The notes beneath the pieces are model-generated. The model had not been told where the DNA came from. It saw only the letters and a list, made by a program, of their open reading frames with translations, and did not search any database. The translations under genes were made by a program, and so were the position numbers. Positions 1 to 11,767 of a stretch of 64,000 nucleotides of DNA are shown here, one piece after another; position 1 is the stretch's first letter; the number at the start of each line of letters is the position of its first letter. Origin of the DNA: Eutrigla gurnardus (taxonomy: Eukaryota; Chordata; Actinopteri; Perciformes; Triglidae); the NCBI GenBank assembly GCA_963514095.1, contig CAUPSS010000273.1:62001-126000 (forward strand). Reading direction: 5' to 3'.

Positions 1-215
1 CCTCCATGTTGGTCTGCTCTGCTACTCCCTCCATGTTGGTCTGCTCTGCTAGTCCCTCCATGTTGGTCTGCTCTGCTAGTCCCTCCATGTTGGTCTGCTG
101 TGCCTGGCCCTCCATGTTGGTCTGCTCTGCTAGTCCCTCCATGTTGGTCTGCTCTGCTAGTCCCTCCATGTTGGTCTGCTCTGCTAGTCCCTCCATGTTG
201 GTCTGCTCTGCTAGT
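1..215. repeat. Left-edge units before the first truncated unit
   Basis: Eight units, the first missing its initial C because of the window edge. The first carries the TCTGCTACT ending and the fourth TGTGCCTGG; the others are consensus. Confidence 0.95.
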
Positions 216-228
216 CTGCTCTGCTAGT
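216..228. repeat. 13-bp truncated unit 1
   Basis: CTGCTCTGCTAGT: a unit lacking its first 14 bases. Followed by one consensus unit then TGTGCCTGG (context class i). The next remnant is 64 full units on. Confidence 0.97.
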
Positions 229-1956
229 CCCTCCATGTTGGTCTGCTCTGCTAGTCCCTCCATGTTGGTCTGCTGTGCCTGGCCCTCCAGGTTGGTCTGC
301 TCTGCTAGTCCCTCCATGTTGGTCTGCTCTGCTAGTCCCTCCATGTTGGTCTGCTCTGCTAGTCCCTCCATGTTGGTCTGCTCTGCTAGTCCCTCCATGT
401 TGGTCTGCTGGGCCTGTCCCTCCATGTTGGTCTGCTCTGCTTGTCCCTCCATGTTGGTCTGCTCTGCTAGTCCCTCCATGTTGGTCTGCTGTGCCTGGCC
501 CTCCATGTTGGTCTGCTCTGCTAGTCCCTCCATGTTGGTCTGCTCTGCTAGTCCCTCCATGTTGGTCTGCTCTGCTAGTCCCTCCATGTTGGTCTGCTCT
601 GCTAGTCCCTCCATGTTGGTCTGCTCTGCTTGTCCCTCCATGTTGGTCTGCTCTGCTAGTCCCTCCATGTTGGTCTGCTGTGCCTGGCCCTCCATGTTGG
701 TCTGCTCTGCTAGTCCCTCCATGTTGGTCTGCTCTGCTAGTCCCTCCATGTTGGTCTGCTCTGCTAGTCCCTCCATGTTGGTCTGCTCTGCTAGTCCCTC
801 CATGTTGGTCTGCTGGGCCTGTCCCTCCATGTTGGTCTGATCTGCTAGTCCCTCCATGTTGGTCTGCTCTGCTAGTCCCTCCATGTTGGTCTGCTCTGCT
901 AGTCCCTCCATGTTGGTCTGCTCTGCTAGTCCCTCCATGTTGGTCTGCTGTGCCTGTCCCTCCATGTTGGTCTGCTCTGCTTGTCCCTCCATGTTGGTCT
1001 GCTGTGCTAGTCCCTCCATGTTGGTCTGCTCTGCTAGTCCCTCCATGTTGGTCTGCTCTGCTAGTCCCTCCATGTTGGTCTGCTCTGCTAGTCCCTCCAT
1101 GTTGGTCTGCTCTGCTAGTCCCTCCATGTTGGTCTGCTGGGCCTGTCCCTCCATGTTGGTCTGCTCTGCTTGTCCCTCCATGTTGGTCTGCTCTGCTAGT
1201 CCCTCCATGTTGGTCTGCTGTGCCTGGCCCTCCATGTTGGTCTGCTCTGCTAGTCCCTCCATGTTGGTCTGCTCTGCTAGTCCCTCCATGTTGGTCTGCT
1301 GTGCCTGGCCCTCCATGTTGGTCTGCTCTGCTAGTCCCTCCATGTTGGTCTGCTCTGCTAGTCCCTCCATGTTGGTCTGCTCTGCTAGTCCCTCCATGTT
1401 GGTCTGCTGGGCCTGTCCCTCCATGTTGGTCTGCTCTGCTTGTCCCTCCATGTTGGTCTGCTCTGCTAGTCCCTCCATGTTGGTCTGCTGTGCCTGGCCC
1501 TCCATGTTGGTCTGCTCTGCTAGTCCCTCCATGTTGGTCTGCTCTGCTAGTCCCTCCATGTTGGTCTGCTGTGCCTGGCCCTCCATGTTGGTCTGCTCTG
1601 CTACTCCCTCCATGTTGGTCTGCTCTGCTAGTCCCTCCATGTTGGTCTGCTGTGCCTGGCCCTCCATGTTGGTCTGCTCTGCTAGTCCCTCCATGTTGGT
1701 CTGCTCTGCTAGTCCCTCCATGTTGGTCTGGTGTGCCTGGCCCTCCATGATGGTCTGCTCTGCTAGTCCCTCCATGTTGGTCTGCTCTGCTAGTCCCTCC
1801 ATGTTGGTCTGCTCTGCTTGTCCCTCCATGTTGGTCTGCTCTGCTAGTCCCTCCATGTTGGTCTGCTGTGCCTGGCCCTCCATGTTGGTCTGCTCTGCTA
1901 GTCCCTCCATGTTGGTCTGCTCTGCTAGTCCCTCCATGTTGGTCTGCTCTGCTAGT
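216..1956. repeat. 1,741-bp block, copy 1
   Basis: A 13-bp remnant followed by 64 full units. The order of unit variants matches 25549-27289 throughout, judged from translations of both + frames. The one difference I found is T to G at 290, which destroys the ATG of that unit. It includes the rare markers GTCTGATCT near 836, TGTGCTAGT near 1003, TCTGCTACT near 1600, and the linked pair GGTGTGCC/CATGATGG near 1730-1750. Confidence 0.85.
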
Positions 1957-1969
1957 CTGCTCTGCTAGT
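1957..1969. repeat. 13-bp truncated unit 2
   Basis: Followed by consensus then TCTGCTTGT (class ii). 72 units to the next. Confidence 0.97.
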
Positions 1970-3913
1970 CCCTCCATGTTGGTCTGCTCTGCTAGTCCCT
2001 CCATGTTGGTCTGCTCTGCTTGTCCCTCCATGTTGGTCTGCTCTGCTAGTCCCTCCATGTTGGTCTGGTGTGCCTGGCCCTCCATGTTGGTCTGCTCTGC
2101 TAGTCCCTCCATGTTGGTCTGCTGGGCCTGGCCCTCCATGTTGGTCTGCTCTAACTGTCCCTCCATGTTGGTCTGCTCTGCTAGTCCCTCCATGTTGGTC
2201 TGCTCTGCTAGTCCCTCCATGTTGGTCTGCTCTGCTAGTCCCTCCATGTTGGTCTGCTCTGCTAGTCCCTCCATGTTGGTCTGCTCTGCTAGTCCCTCCA
2301 TGTTGGTCTGCTGTGCCTGGCCCTCCATGTTGGTCTGCTCTGCCAGTCCCTCCATGTTGGTCTGCTCTGCTAGTCCCTCCATGTTGGTCTGCTGTGCCTG
2401 GCCCTCCATGTTGGTCTGCTCTGCTAGTCCCTCCATGTTGGTCTGCTCTGCTAGTCACTCCATGTTGGTCTGCTCTGCTAGTCCCTCCATGTTGGTCTGC
2501 TCTGCTAGTCCCTCCATGTTGGTCTGCTGTGCCTGGCCCTCCATGTTGGTCTGCTCTGCTAGTCCCTCCATGTTGGTCTGCTCTGCTAGTCCCTCCATGT
2601 TGGTCTGCTCTGCTAGTCCCTCCATGTTGGTCTGCTGTGCCTGGCCCTCCATGTTGGTCTTCTCTGCTAGTCCCTCCATGTTGGTCTGCTGGGCCTGGCC
2701 CTCCATGTTGGTCTGCTCTTCTAGTCCCTCCATGTTGGTCTGCTCTGCTAGTCCCTCCATGTTGGTCTGCTCTGCTAGTCCCTCCATGTTGGTCTGCTGG
2801 GCCTGGCCCTCCATGTTGGTCTGCTCTGCTAGTCCCTCCATGTTGGTCTGCTCTGCTAGTCCCTCCATGTTGGTCTGCTCTGGTAGTCCCTCCATGTTGG
2901 TCTGCTCTGCTAGTCCCTCCATGTTGGTCTGCTGGGCCTGTCCCTCCATGTTGGTCTGCTCTGCTTGTCCCTCCATGTTGGTCTGCTCTGCTAGTCCCTC
3001 CATGTTGGTCTGCTGGGCCTGTCCCTCCATGTTGGTCTGCTCTGCTTGTCCCTCCATGTTGGTCTGCTCTGCTAGTCCCTCCATGTTGGTCTGCTCTGCT
3101 AGTCCCTCCATGTTGGTCTGCTGTGCCTGGCCCTCCATGTTGGTCTGCTCTGCTAGTCCCTCCATGTTGGTCTGCTCTGCTAGTCCCTCCATGTTGGTCT
3201 GCTCTGCTAGTCCCTCCATGTTGGTCTGCTGTGCCTGGCCCTCCATGTTGGTCTGCTCTGCTAGTCCCTCCATGTTGGTCTGCTCTGCTAGTCCCTCCAT
3301 GTTGGTCTGCTCTGCTAGTCCCTCCATGTTGGTCTGCTCTGCTAGTCCCTCCATGTTGGTCTGCTGTGCCTGGCCCTCCATGTTGGTCTGCTCTGCTAGT
3401 CCCTCCATGTTGGTCTGCTGGGCCTGGCCCTCCATGTTGGTCTGCTCTGCTAGTCCCTCCATGTTGGTCTGCTCTGCTAGTCCCTCCATGTTGGTCTGCT
3501 CTGCTAGTCCCTCCATGTTGGTCTGCTGGGCCTGGCCCTCCATGTTGGTCTGCTCTGCTAGTCCCTCCATGTTGGTCTGCTGGGCCTGTCCCTCCATGTT
3601 GGTCTGCTCTGCTTGTCCCTCCATGTTGGTCTGCTCTGCTAGTCCCTCCATGTTGGTCTGCTGTGCCTGGCCCTCCATGTTGGTCTGCTCTGCTAGTCCC
3701 TCCATGTTGGTCTGCTCTGCTACTCCCTCCATGTTGGTCTGCTCTGCTAGTCCCTCCATGTTGGTCTGCTCTGCTAGTCCCTCCATGTTGGTCTGCTGTG
3801 CCTGGCCCTCCATGTTGGTCTGCTCTGCTAGTCCCTCCATGTTGGTCTGCTCTGCTAGTCCCTCCATGTTGGTCTGCTCTGCTAGTCCCTCCATGTTGGT
3901 CTGCTCTGCTAGT
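1957..3913. repeat. 72-unit block related to 27290-29570
   Basis: Begins with a 13-bp remnant followed by one consensus unit and a TCTGCTTGT unit. The opening matches 27290 onward, but about three units around 2070-2120 that carry CATGATGG and AGTTCCTCC there are absent here. It contains a TCTAACTGT marker at 2149, the recurrent TCACTCC variant (TCA at 2455-2457), GGTCTTCTC near 2656, TCTTCTAGT near 2717 and TCTGGTAGT near 2879, the same order as in the 27.3-29.5 kb block. Confidence 0.75.
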
Positions 3914-3926
3914 CTGCTCTGCTAGT
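3914..3926. repeat. 13-bp truncated unit 3
   Basis: Class i; 17 units to the next, the shortest interval, shared with 5128. Confidence 0.97.
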
Positions 3927-4385
3927 CCCTCCATGTTGGTCTGCTCTGCTAGTCCCTCCATGTTGGTCTGCTGTGCCTGGCCCTCCATGTTGGTCTGCTC
4001 TGCTAGTCCCTCCATGTTGGTCTGCTCTGCTAGTCCCTCCATGTTGGTCTGCTCTGCTAGTCCCTCCATGTTGGTCTGCTCTGCTAGTCCCTCCATGTTG
4101 GTCTGCTGGGCCTGTCCCTCCATGTTGGTCTGCTCTGCTACTCCCTCCATGTTGGTCTGCTCTGCTAGTCCCTCCATGTTGGTCTGCTCTTCTAGTCCCT
4201 CCATGTTGGTCTGCTCTGCTAGTCCCTCCATGTTGGTCTGCTCTGCTAGTCCCTCCATGTTGGTCTGCTGGGCCTGGCCCTCCATGTTGGTCTGCTCTGC
4301 TAGTCCCTCCATGTTGGTCTGCTCTGCTAGTCCCTCCATGTTGGTCTGCTCTGCTAGTCCCTCCATGTTGGTCTGCTCTGCTAGT

Positions 4386-4398
4386 CTGCTCTGCTAGT
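4386..4398. repeat. 13-bp truncated unit 4
   Basis: Class i with CTCTATG in the third unit after it; 27 units to the next. Confidence 0.97.
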
Positions 4399-5127
4399 CC
4401 CTCCATGTTGGTCTGCTCTGCTAGTCCCTCCATGTTGGTCTGCTGTGCCTGGCCCTCTATGTTGGTCTGCTCTGCTAGTCCCTCCATGTTGGTCTGCTCT
4501 GCTAGTCCCTCCATGTTGGTCTGCTCTGCTAGTCCCTCCATGTTGGTCTGCTCTGCTAGTCCCTCCATGTTGGTCTGCTCTGCTAGTCCCTCCATGTTGG
4601 TCTGCTGGGCCTGTCCCTCCATGTTGGTCTGCTCTGCATGTCCCTCCATGTTGGTCTGCTCTGCTAGTCCCTCCATGTTGGTCTGCTGTGCCTGGCCCTC
4701 CATGTTGGTCTGCTCTGCTAGTCCCTCCATGTTGGTCTGCTCTGCTAGTCCCTCCATGTTGGTCTGCTCTGCTAGTCCCTCCATGTTGGTCTGCTCTGCT
4801 AGTCCCTCCATGTTGGTCTGCTCTGCTTGTCCCTCCATGTTGGTCTGCTCTGCTAGTCCCTCCATGTTGGTCTGCTGTGCCTGGCCCTCCATGTTGGTCT
4901 GCTCTGCTAGTCCCTCCATGTTGGTCTGCTCTGCTACTCCCTCCATGTTGGTCTGCTCTGCTAGTCCCTCCATGTTGGTCTGCTCTGCTAGTCCCTCCAT
5001 GTTGGTCTGCTGTGCCTGGCCCTCCATGTTGGTCTGCTCTGCTAGTCCCTCCATGTTGGTCTGCTCTGCTAGTCCCTCCATGTTGGTCTGCTCTGCTAGT
5101 CCCTCCATGTTGGTCTGCTCTGCTAGT

Positions 5128-5140
5128 CTGCTCTGCTAGT
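5128..5140. repeat. 13-bp truncated unit 5
   Basis: Class i; 17 units to the next; copy of 3914. Confidence 0.97.
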
Positions 5141-5599
5141 CCCTCCATGTTGGTCTGCTCTGCTAGTCCCTCCATGTTGGTCTGCTGTGCCTGGCCCTCC
5201 ATGTTGGTCTGCTCTGCTAGTCCCTCCATGTTGGTCTGCTCTGCTAGTCCCTCCATGTTGGTCTGCTCTGCTAGTCCCTCCATGTTGGTCTGCTCTGCTA
5301 GTCCCTCCATGTTGGTCTGCTGGGCCTGTCCCTCCATGTTGGTCTGCTCTGCTACTCCCTCCATGTTGGTCTGCTCTGCTAGTCCCTCCATGTTGGTCTG
5401 CTCTTCTAGTCCCTCCATGTTGGTCTGCTCTGCTAGTCCCTCCATGTTGGTCTGCTCTGCTAGTCCCTCCATGTTGGTCTGCTGGGCCTGGCCCTCCATG
5501 TTGGTCTGCTCTGCTAGTCCCTCCATGTTGGTCTGCTCTGCTAGTCCCTCCATGTTGGTCTGCTCTGCTAGTCCCTCCATGTTGGTCTGCTCTGCTAGT

Positions 5600-5612
5600 C
5601 TGCTCTGCTAGT
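5600..5612. repeat. 13-bp truncated unit 6
   Basis: Class i with CTCTATG; copy of 4386; 48 units to the next. Confidence 0.97.
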
Positions 5613-6908
5613 CCCTCCATGTTGGTCTGCTCTGCTAGTCCCTCCATGTTGGTCTGCTGTGCCTGGCCCTCTATGTTGGTCTGCTCTGCTAGTCCCTCCA
5701 TGTTGGTCTGCTCTGCTAGTCCCTCCATGTTGGTCTGCTCTGCTAGTCCCTCCATGTTGGTCTGCTCTGCTAGTCCCTCCATGTTGGTCTGCTCTGCTAG
5801 TCCCTCCATGTTGGTCTGCTGGGCCTGTCCCTCCATGTTGGTCTGCTCTGCATGTCCCTCCATGTTGGTCTGCTCTGCTAGTCCCTCCATGTTGGTCTGC
5901 TGTGCCTGGCCCTCCATGTTGGTCTGCTCTGCTAGTCCCTCCATGTTGGTCTGCTCTGCTAGTCCCTCCATGTTGGTCTGCTCTGCTAGTCCCTCCATGT
6001 TGGTCTGCTCTGCTAGTCCCTCCATGTTGGTCTGCTCTGCTTGTCCCTCCATGTTGGTCTGCTCTGCTAGTCCCTCCATGTTGGTCTGCTGTGCCTGGCC
6101 CTCCATGTTGGTCTGCTCTGCTAGTCCCTCCATGTTGGTCTGCTCTGCTAGTCCCTCCATGTTGGTCTGCTCTGCTAGTCCCTCCATGTTGGTCTGCTCT
6201 GCTAGTCCCTCCATGTTGGTCTGCTGGGCCTGTCCCTCCATGTTGGTCTGATCTGCTAGTCCCTCCATGTTGGTCTGCTCTGCTAGTCCCTCCATGTTGG
6301 TCTGCTCTGCTAGTCCCTCCATGTTGGTCTGCTCTGCTAGTCCCTCCATGTTGGTCTGCTGGGCCTGTCCCTCCATGTTGGTCTGCTCTGCTTGTCCCTC
6401 CATGTTGGTCTGCTCTGCTAGTCCCTCCATGTTGGTCTGCTGTGCCTGGCCCTCCATGTTGGTCTGCTCTGCTAGTCCCTCCATGTTGGTCTGCTCTGCT
6501 AGTCCCTCCATGTTGGTCTGCTGTGCCTGGCCCTCCATGTTGGTCTGCTCTGCTACTCCCTCCATGTTGGTCTGCTCTGCTAGTCCCTCCATGTTGGTCT
6601 GCTGTGCCTGGCCCTCCATGTTGGTCTGCTCTGCTAGTCCCTCCATGTTGGTCTGCTCTGCTAGTCCCTCCATGTTGGTCTGCTCTGCTAGTCCCTCCAT
6701 GTTGGTCTGCTGTGCCTGGCCCTCCATGTTGGTCTGCTCTGCTAGTCCCTCCATGTTGGTCTGCTGGGCCTGTCCCTCCATGTTGGTCTGCTCTGCTAGT
6801 CCCTCCATGTTGGTCTGCTCTGCTAGTCCCTCCATGTTGGTCTGCTCTGCTAGTCCCTCCATGTTGGTCTGCTGTGCCTGGCCCTCCATGTTGGTCTGCT
6901 CTGCTAGT

Positions 6909-6921
6909 CTGCTCTGCTAGT
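6909..6921. repeat. 13-bp truncated unit 7
   Basis: Followed by four consensus units before TGTGCCTGG (class iii). 179 units to the next. Confidence 0.97.
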
Positions 6922-7451
6922 CCCTCCATGTTGGTCTGCTCTGCTAGTCCCTCCATGTTGGTCTGCTCTGCTAGTCCCTCCATGTTGGTCTGCTCTGCTA
7001 GTCCCTCCATGTTGGTCTGCTGTGCCTGGCCCTCCATGTTGGTCTGCTCTGCTAGTCCCTCCATGTTGGTCTGCTGGGCCTGGCCCTCCATGTTGGTCTG
7101 CTCTGCTAGTCCCTCCATGTTGGTCTGCTCTGCTAGTCCCTCCATGTTGGTCTGCTCTGCTAGTCCCTCCATGTTGGTCTGCTGGGCCTGGCCCTCCATG
7201 TTGGTCTGATCTGCTAGTCCCTCCATGTTGGTCTGCTCTGCTAGTCCCTCCATGTTGGTCTGCTCTGCTAGTCCCTCCATGTTGGTCTGCTCTGCTAGTC
7301 CCTCCATGTTGGTCTGCTGGGCCTGTCCCTCCATGTTGGTCTGCTCTGCTTGTCCCTCCATGTTGGTCTGCTCTGCTAGTCCCTCCATGTTGGTCTGCTG
7401 TGCCTGGCCCTCCATGTTGGTCTGCTCTGCTAGTCCCTCCATGTTGGTCTG

Positions 7452-8720
7452 CTCTAACTGTCCCTCCATGTTGGTCTGCTCTGCTAGTCCCTCCATGTTG
7501 GTCTGCTCTGCTAGTCCCTCCATGTTGGTCTGCTCTGCTAGTCCCTCCATGTTGGTCTGCTCTGCTAGTCCCTCCATGTTGGTCTGCTCTGCTAGTCCCT
7601 CCATGTTGGTCTGCTGTGCCTGGCCCTCCATGTTGGTCTGCTCTGCCAGTCCCTCCATGTTGGTCTGCTCTGCTAGTCCCTCCATGTTGGTCTGCTGTGC
7701 CTGGCCCTCCATGTTGGTCTGCTCTGCTAGTCCCTCCATGTTGGTCTGCTCTGCTAGTCACTCCATGTTGGTCTGCTCTGCTAGTCCCTCCATGTTGGTC
7801 TGCTCTGCTAGTCCCTCCATGTTGGTCTGCTGTGCCTGGCCCTCCATGTTGGTCTGCTCTGCTAGTCCCTCCATGTTGGTCTGCTCTGCTAGTCCCTCCA
7901 TGTTGGTCTGCTCTGCTAGTCCCTCCATGTTGGTCTGCTGTGCCTGGCCCTCCATGTTGGTCTTCTCTGCTAGTCCCTCCATGTTGGTCTGCTGGGCCTG
8001 GCCCTCCATGTTGGTCTGCTCTGCTAGTCCCTCCATGTTGGTCTGCTCTGCTAGTCCCTCCATGTTGGTCTGCTCTGCTAGTCCCTCCATGTTGGTCTGC
8101 TGGGCCTGGCCCTCCATGTTGGTCTGCTCTGCTAGTCCCTCCATGTTGGTCTGCTCTGCTAGTCCCTCCATGTTGGTCTGCTCTGGTAGTCCCTCCATGT
8201 TGGTCTGCTCTGCTAGTCCCTCCATGTTGGTCTGCTGGGCCTGTCCCTCCATGTTGGTCTGCTCTGCTTGTCCCTCCATGTTGGTCTGCTCTGCTAGTCC
8301 CTCCATGTTGGTCTGCTGGGCCTGTCCCTCCATGTTGGTCTGCTCTGCTTGTCCCTCCATGTTGGTCTGCTCTGCTAGTCCCTCCATGTTGGTCTGCTCT
8401 GCTAGTCCCTCCATGTTGGTCTGCTGTGCCTGGCCCTCCATGTTGGTCTGCTCTGCTAGTCCCTCCATGTTGGTCTGCTCTGCTAGTCCCTCCATGTTGG
8501 TCTGCTCTGCTAGTCCCTCCATGTTGGTCTGCTCTGCTAGTCCCTCCATGTTGGTCTGCTGTGCCTGGCCCTCCATGTTGGTCTGCTCTGCTAGTCCCTC
8601 CATGTTGGTCTGCTCTGCTAGTCCCTCCATGTTGGTCTGCTCTGATAGTCCCTCCATGTTGGTCTGCTGTGCCTGGCCCTCCATGTTGGTCTGCTCTGCT
8701 AGTCCCTCCATGTTGGTCTG
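7452..8720. repeat. 1,269-bp (47-unit) higher-order repeat, copy 1
   Basis: Measured from the TCTAACTGT marker. Within the period the ordered markers are TCTGCCAGT (7642), TCACTCC (7758), GGTCTTCTC (near 7960), TCTGGTAGT (near 8183) and TCTGATAGT (8641). Translation on either strand is identical to the next period. Confidence 0.9.
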
Positions 8721-9989
8721 CTCTAACTGTCCCTCCATGTTGGTCTGCTCTGCTAGTCCCTCCATGTTGGTCTGCTCTGCTAGTCCCTCCATGTTGGTCT
8801 GCTCTGCTAGTCCCTCCATGTTGGTCTGCTCTGCTAGTCCCTCCATGTTGGTCTGCTCTGCTAGTCCCTCCATGTTGGTCTGCTGTGCCTGGCCCTCCAT
8901 GTTGGTCTGCTCTGCCAGTCCCTCCATGTTGGTCTGCTCTGCTAGTCCCTCCATGTTGGTCTGCTGTGCCTGGCCCTCCATGTTGGTCTGCTCTGCTAGT
9001 CCCTCCATGTTGGTCTGCTCTGCTAGTCACTCCATGTTGGTCTGCTCTGCTAGTCCCTCCATGTTGGTCTGCTCTGCTAGTCCCTCCATGTTGGTCTGCT
9101 GTGCCTGGCCCTCCATGTTGGTCTGCTCTGCTAGTCCCTCCATGTTGGTCTGCTCTGCTAGTCCCTCCATGTTGGTCTGCTCTGCTAGTCCCTCCATGTT
9201 GGTCTGCTGTGCCTGGCCCTCCATGTTGGTCTTCTCTGCTAGTCCCTCCATGTTGGTCTGCTGGGCCTGGCCCTCCATGTTGGTCTGCTCTGCTAGTCCC
9301 TCCATGTTGGTCTGCTCTGCTAGTCCCTCCATGTTGGTCTGCTCTGCTAGTCCCTCCATGTTGGTCTGCTGGGCCTGGCCCTCCATGTTGGTCTGCTCTG
9401 CTAGTCCCTCCATGTTGGTCTGCTCTGCTAGTCCCTCCATGTTGGTCTGCTCTGGTAGTCCCTCCATGTTGGTCTGCTCTGCTAGTCCCTCCATGTTGGT
9501 CTGCTGGGCCTGTCCCTCCATGTTGGTCTGCTCTGCTTGTCCCTCCATGTTGGTCTGCTCTGCTAGTCCCTCCATGTTGGTCTGCTGGGCCTGTCCCTCC
9601 ATGTTGGTCTGCTCTGCTTGTCCCTCCATGTTGGTCTGCTCTGCTAGTCCCTCCATGTTGGTCTGCTCTGCTAGTCCCTCCATGTTGGTCTGCTGTGCCT
9701 GGCCCTCCATGTTGGTCTGCTCTGCTAGTCCCTCCATGTTGGTCTGCTCTGCTAGTCCCTCCATGTTGGTCTGCTCTGCTAGTCCCTCCATGTTGGTCTG
9801 CTCTGCTAGTCCCTCCATGTTGGTCTGCTGTGCCTGGCCCTCCATGTTGGTCTGCTCTGCTAGTCCCTCCATGTTGGTCTGCTCTGCTAGTCCCTCCATG
9901 TTGGTCTGCTCTGATAGTCCCTCCATGTTGGTCTGCTGTGCCTGGCCCTCCATGTTGGTCTGCTCTGCTAGTCCCTCCATGTTGGTCTG
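8721..9989. repeat. 1,269-bp higher-order repeat, copy 2
   Basis: All markers of the preceding period recur at +1,269: TCTAACTGT 8721, TCTGCCAGT 8911, TCACTCC 9027 and TCTGATAGT 9910. No difference from copy 1 was found in the frames compared. Confidence 0.9.
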
Positions 9990-11060
9990 CTCTAACTGTC
10001 CCTCCATGTTGGTCTGCTCTGCTAGTCCCTCCATGTTGGTCTGCTCTGCTAGTCCCTCCATGTTGGTCTGCTCTGCTAGTCCCTCCATGTTGGTCTGCTC
10101 TGCTAGTCCCTCCATGTTGGTCTGCTCTGCTAGTCCCTCCATGTTGGTCTGCTGTGCCTGGCCCTCCATGTTGGTCTGCTCTGCCAGTCCCTCCATGTTG
10201 GTCTGCTCTGCTAGTCCCTCCATGTTGGTCTGCTGTGCCTGGCCCTCCATGTTGGTCTGCTCTGCTAGTCCCTCCATGTTGGTCTGCTCTGCTAGTCACT
10301 CCATGTTGGTCTGCTCTGCTAGTCCCTCCATGTTGGTCTGCTCTGCTAGTCCCTCCATGTTGGTCTGCTGTGCCTGGCCCTCCATGTTGGTCTGCTCTGC
10401 TAGTCCCTCCATGTTGGTCTGCTCTGCTAGTCCCTCCATGTTGGTCTGCTCTGCTAGTCCCTCCATGTTGGTCTGCTGTGCCTGGCCCTCCATGTTGGTC
10501 TTCTCTGCTAGTCCCTCCATGTTGGTCTGCTGGGCCTGGCCCTCCATGTTGGTCTGCTCTGCTAGTCCCTCCATGTTGGTCTGCTCTGCTAGTCCCTCCA
10601 TGTTGGTCTGCTCTGCTAGTCCCTCCATGTTGGTCTGCTGGGCCTGGCCCTCCATGTTGGTCTGCTCTGCTAGTCCCTCCATGTTGGTCTGCTCTGCTAG
10701 TCCCTCCATGTTGGTCTGCTCTGGTAGTCCCTCCATGTTGGTCTGCTCTGCTAGTCCCTCCATGTTGGTCTGCTGGGCCTGTCCCTCCATGTTGGTCTGC
10801 TCTGCTTGTCCCTCCATGTTGGTCTGCTCTGCTAGTCCCTCCATGTTGGTCTGCTGGGCCTGTCCCTCCATGTTGGTCTGCTCTGCTTGTCCCTCCATGT
10901 TGGTCTGCTCTGCTAGTCCCTCCATGTTGGTCTGCTCTGCTAGTCCCTCCATGTTGGTCTGCTGTGCCTGGCCCTCCATGTTGGTCTGCTCTGCTAGTCC
11001 CTCCATGTTGGTCTGCTCTGCTAGTCCCTCCATGTTGGTCTGCTCTGCTAGTCCCTCCAT
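9990..11060. repeat. 1,269-bp higher-order repeat, copy 3 (partial)
   Basis: Follows the period from the TCTAACTGT marker at 9990, with TCACTCC at 10296. It departs near 11,060, where three rather than four consensus units precede TGTGCCTGG. The TCTGATAGT marker expected near 11,179 is absent. The tail then runs to the remnant at 11755. Confidence 0.8.
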
Positions 11061-11754
11061 GTTGGTCTGCTGTGCCTGGCCCTCCATGTTGGTCTGCTCT
11101 GCTAGTCCCTCCATGTTGGTCTGCTCTGCTAGTCCCTCCATGTTGGTCTGCTCTGCTAGTCCCTCCATGTTGGTCTGCTCTGCTAGTCCCTCCATGTTGG
11201 TCTGCTGTGCCTGGCCCTCCATGTTGGTCTGCTCTGCTAGTCCCTCCATGTTGGTCTGCTGGGCCTGGCCCTCCATGTTGGTCTGCTCTGCTAGTCCCTC
11301 CATGTTGGTCTGCTCTGCTAGTCCCTCCATGTTGGTCTGCTCTGCTAGTCCCTCCATGTTGGTCTGCTGGGCCTGGCCCTCCATGTTGGTCTGCTCTGCT
11401 AGTCCCTCCATGTTGGTCTGCTGGGCCTGTCCCTCCATGTTGGTCTGCTCTGCTTGTCCCTCCATGTTGGTCTGCTCTGCTAGTCCCTCCATGTTGGTCT
11501 GCTGTGCCTGGCCCTCCATGTTGGTCTGCTCTGCTAGTCCCTCCATGTTGGTCTGCTCTGCTACTCCCTCCATGTTGGTCTGCTCTGCTAGTCCCTCCAT
11601 GTTGGTCTGCTCTGCTAGTCCCTCCATGTTGGTCTGCTGTGCCTGGCCCTCCATGTTGGTCTGCTCTGCTAGTCCCTCCATGTTGGTCTGCTCTGCTAGT
11701 CCCTCCATGTTGGTCTGCTCTGCTAGTCCCTCCATGTTGGTCTGCTCTGCTAGT

Positions 11755-11767
11755 CTGCTCTGCTAGT
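11755..11767. repeat. 13-bp truncated unit 8
   Basis: Class i; 29 units to the next. Confidence 0.97.

Larger units (their letters stand above)
3914..4936. repeat. 1,214-bp tandem duplication, copy 1 (shared part)
   Basis: Two truncated units 472 bp apart (3914, 4386) with CTCTATG at 4458, TCTTCTAGT near 4189 and TCTGCATGT near 4632. The same set recurs exactly 1,214 bp downstream. Copies agree until 4937, where this copy has C (TCTGCTACT unit) and the other has G. Confidence 0.85.
5128..6150. repeat. 1,214-bp tandem duplication, copy 2 (shared part)
   Basis: Remnants at 5128 and 5600 reproduce the 472-bp spacing of copy 1, with matching rare variants CTCTATG at 5672 and TCTGCATGT near 5846. 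After 6150 the order of variants departs from copy 1 and leads into a GTCTGATCT unit near 6247. Confidence 0.85.
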
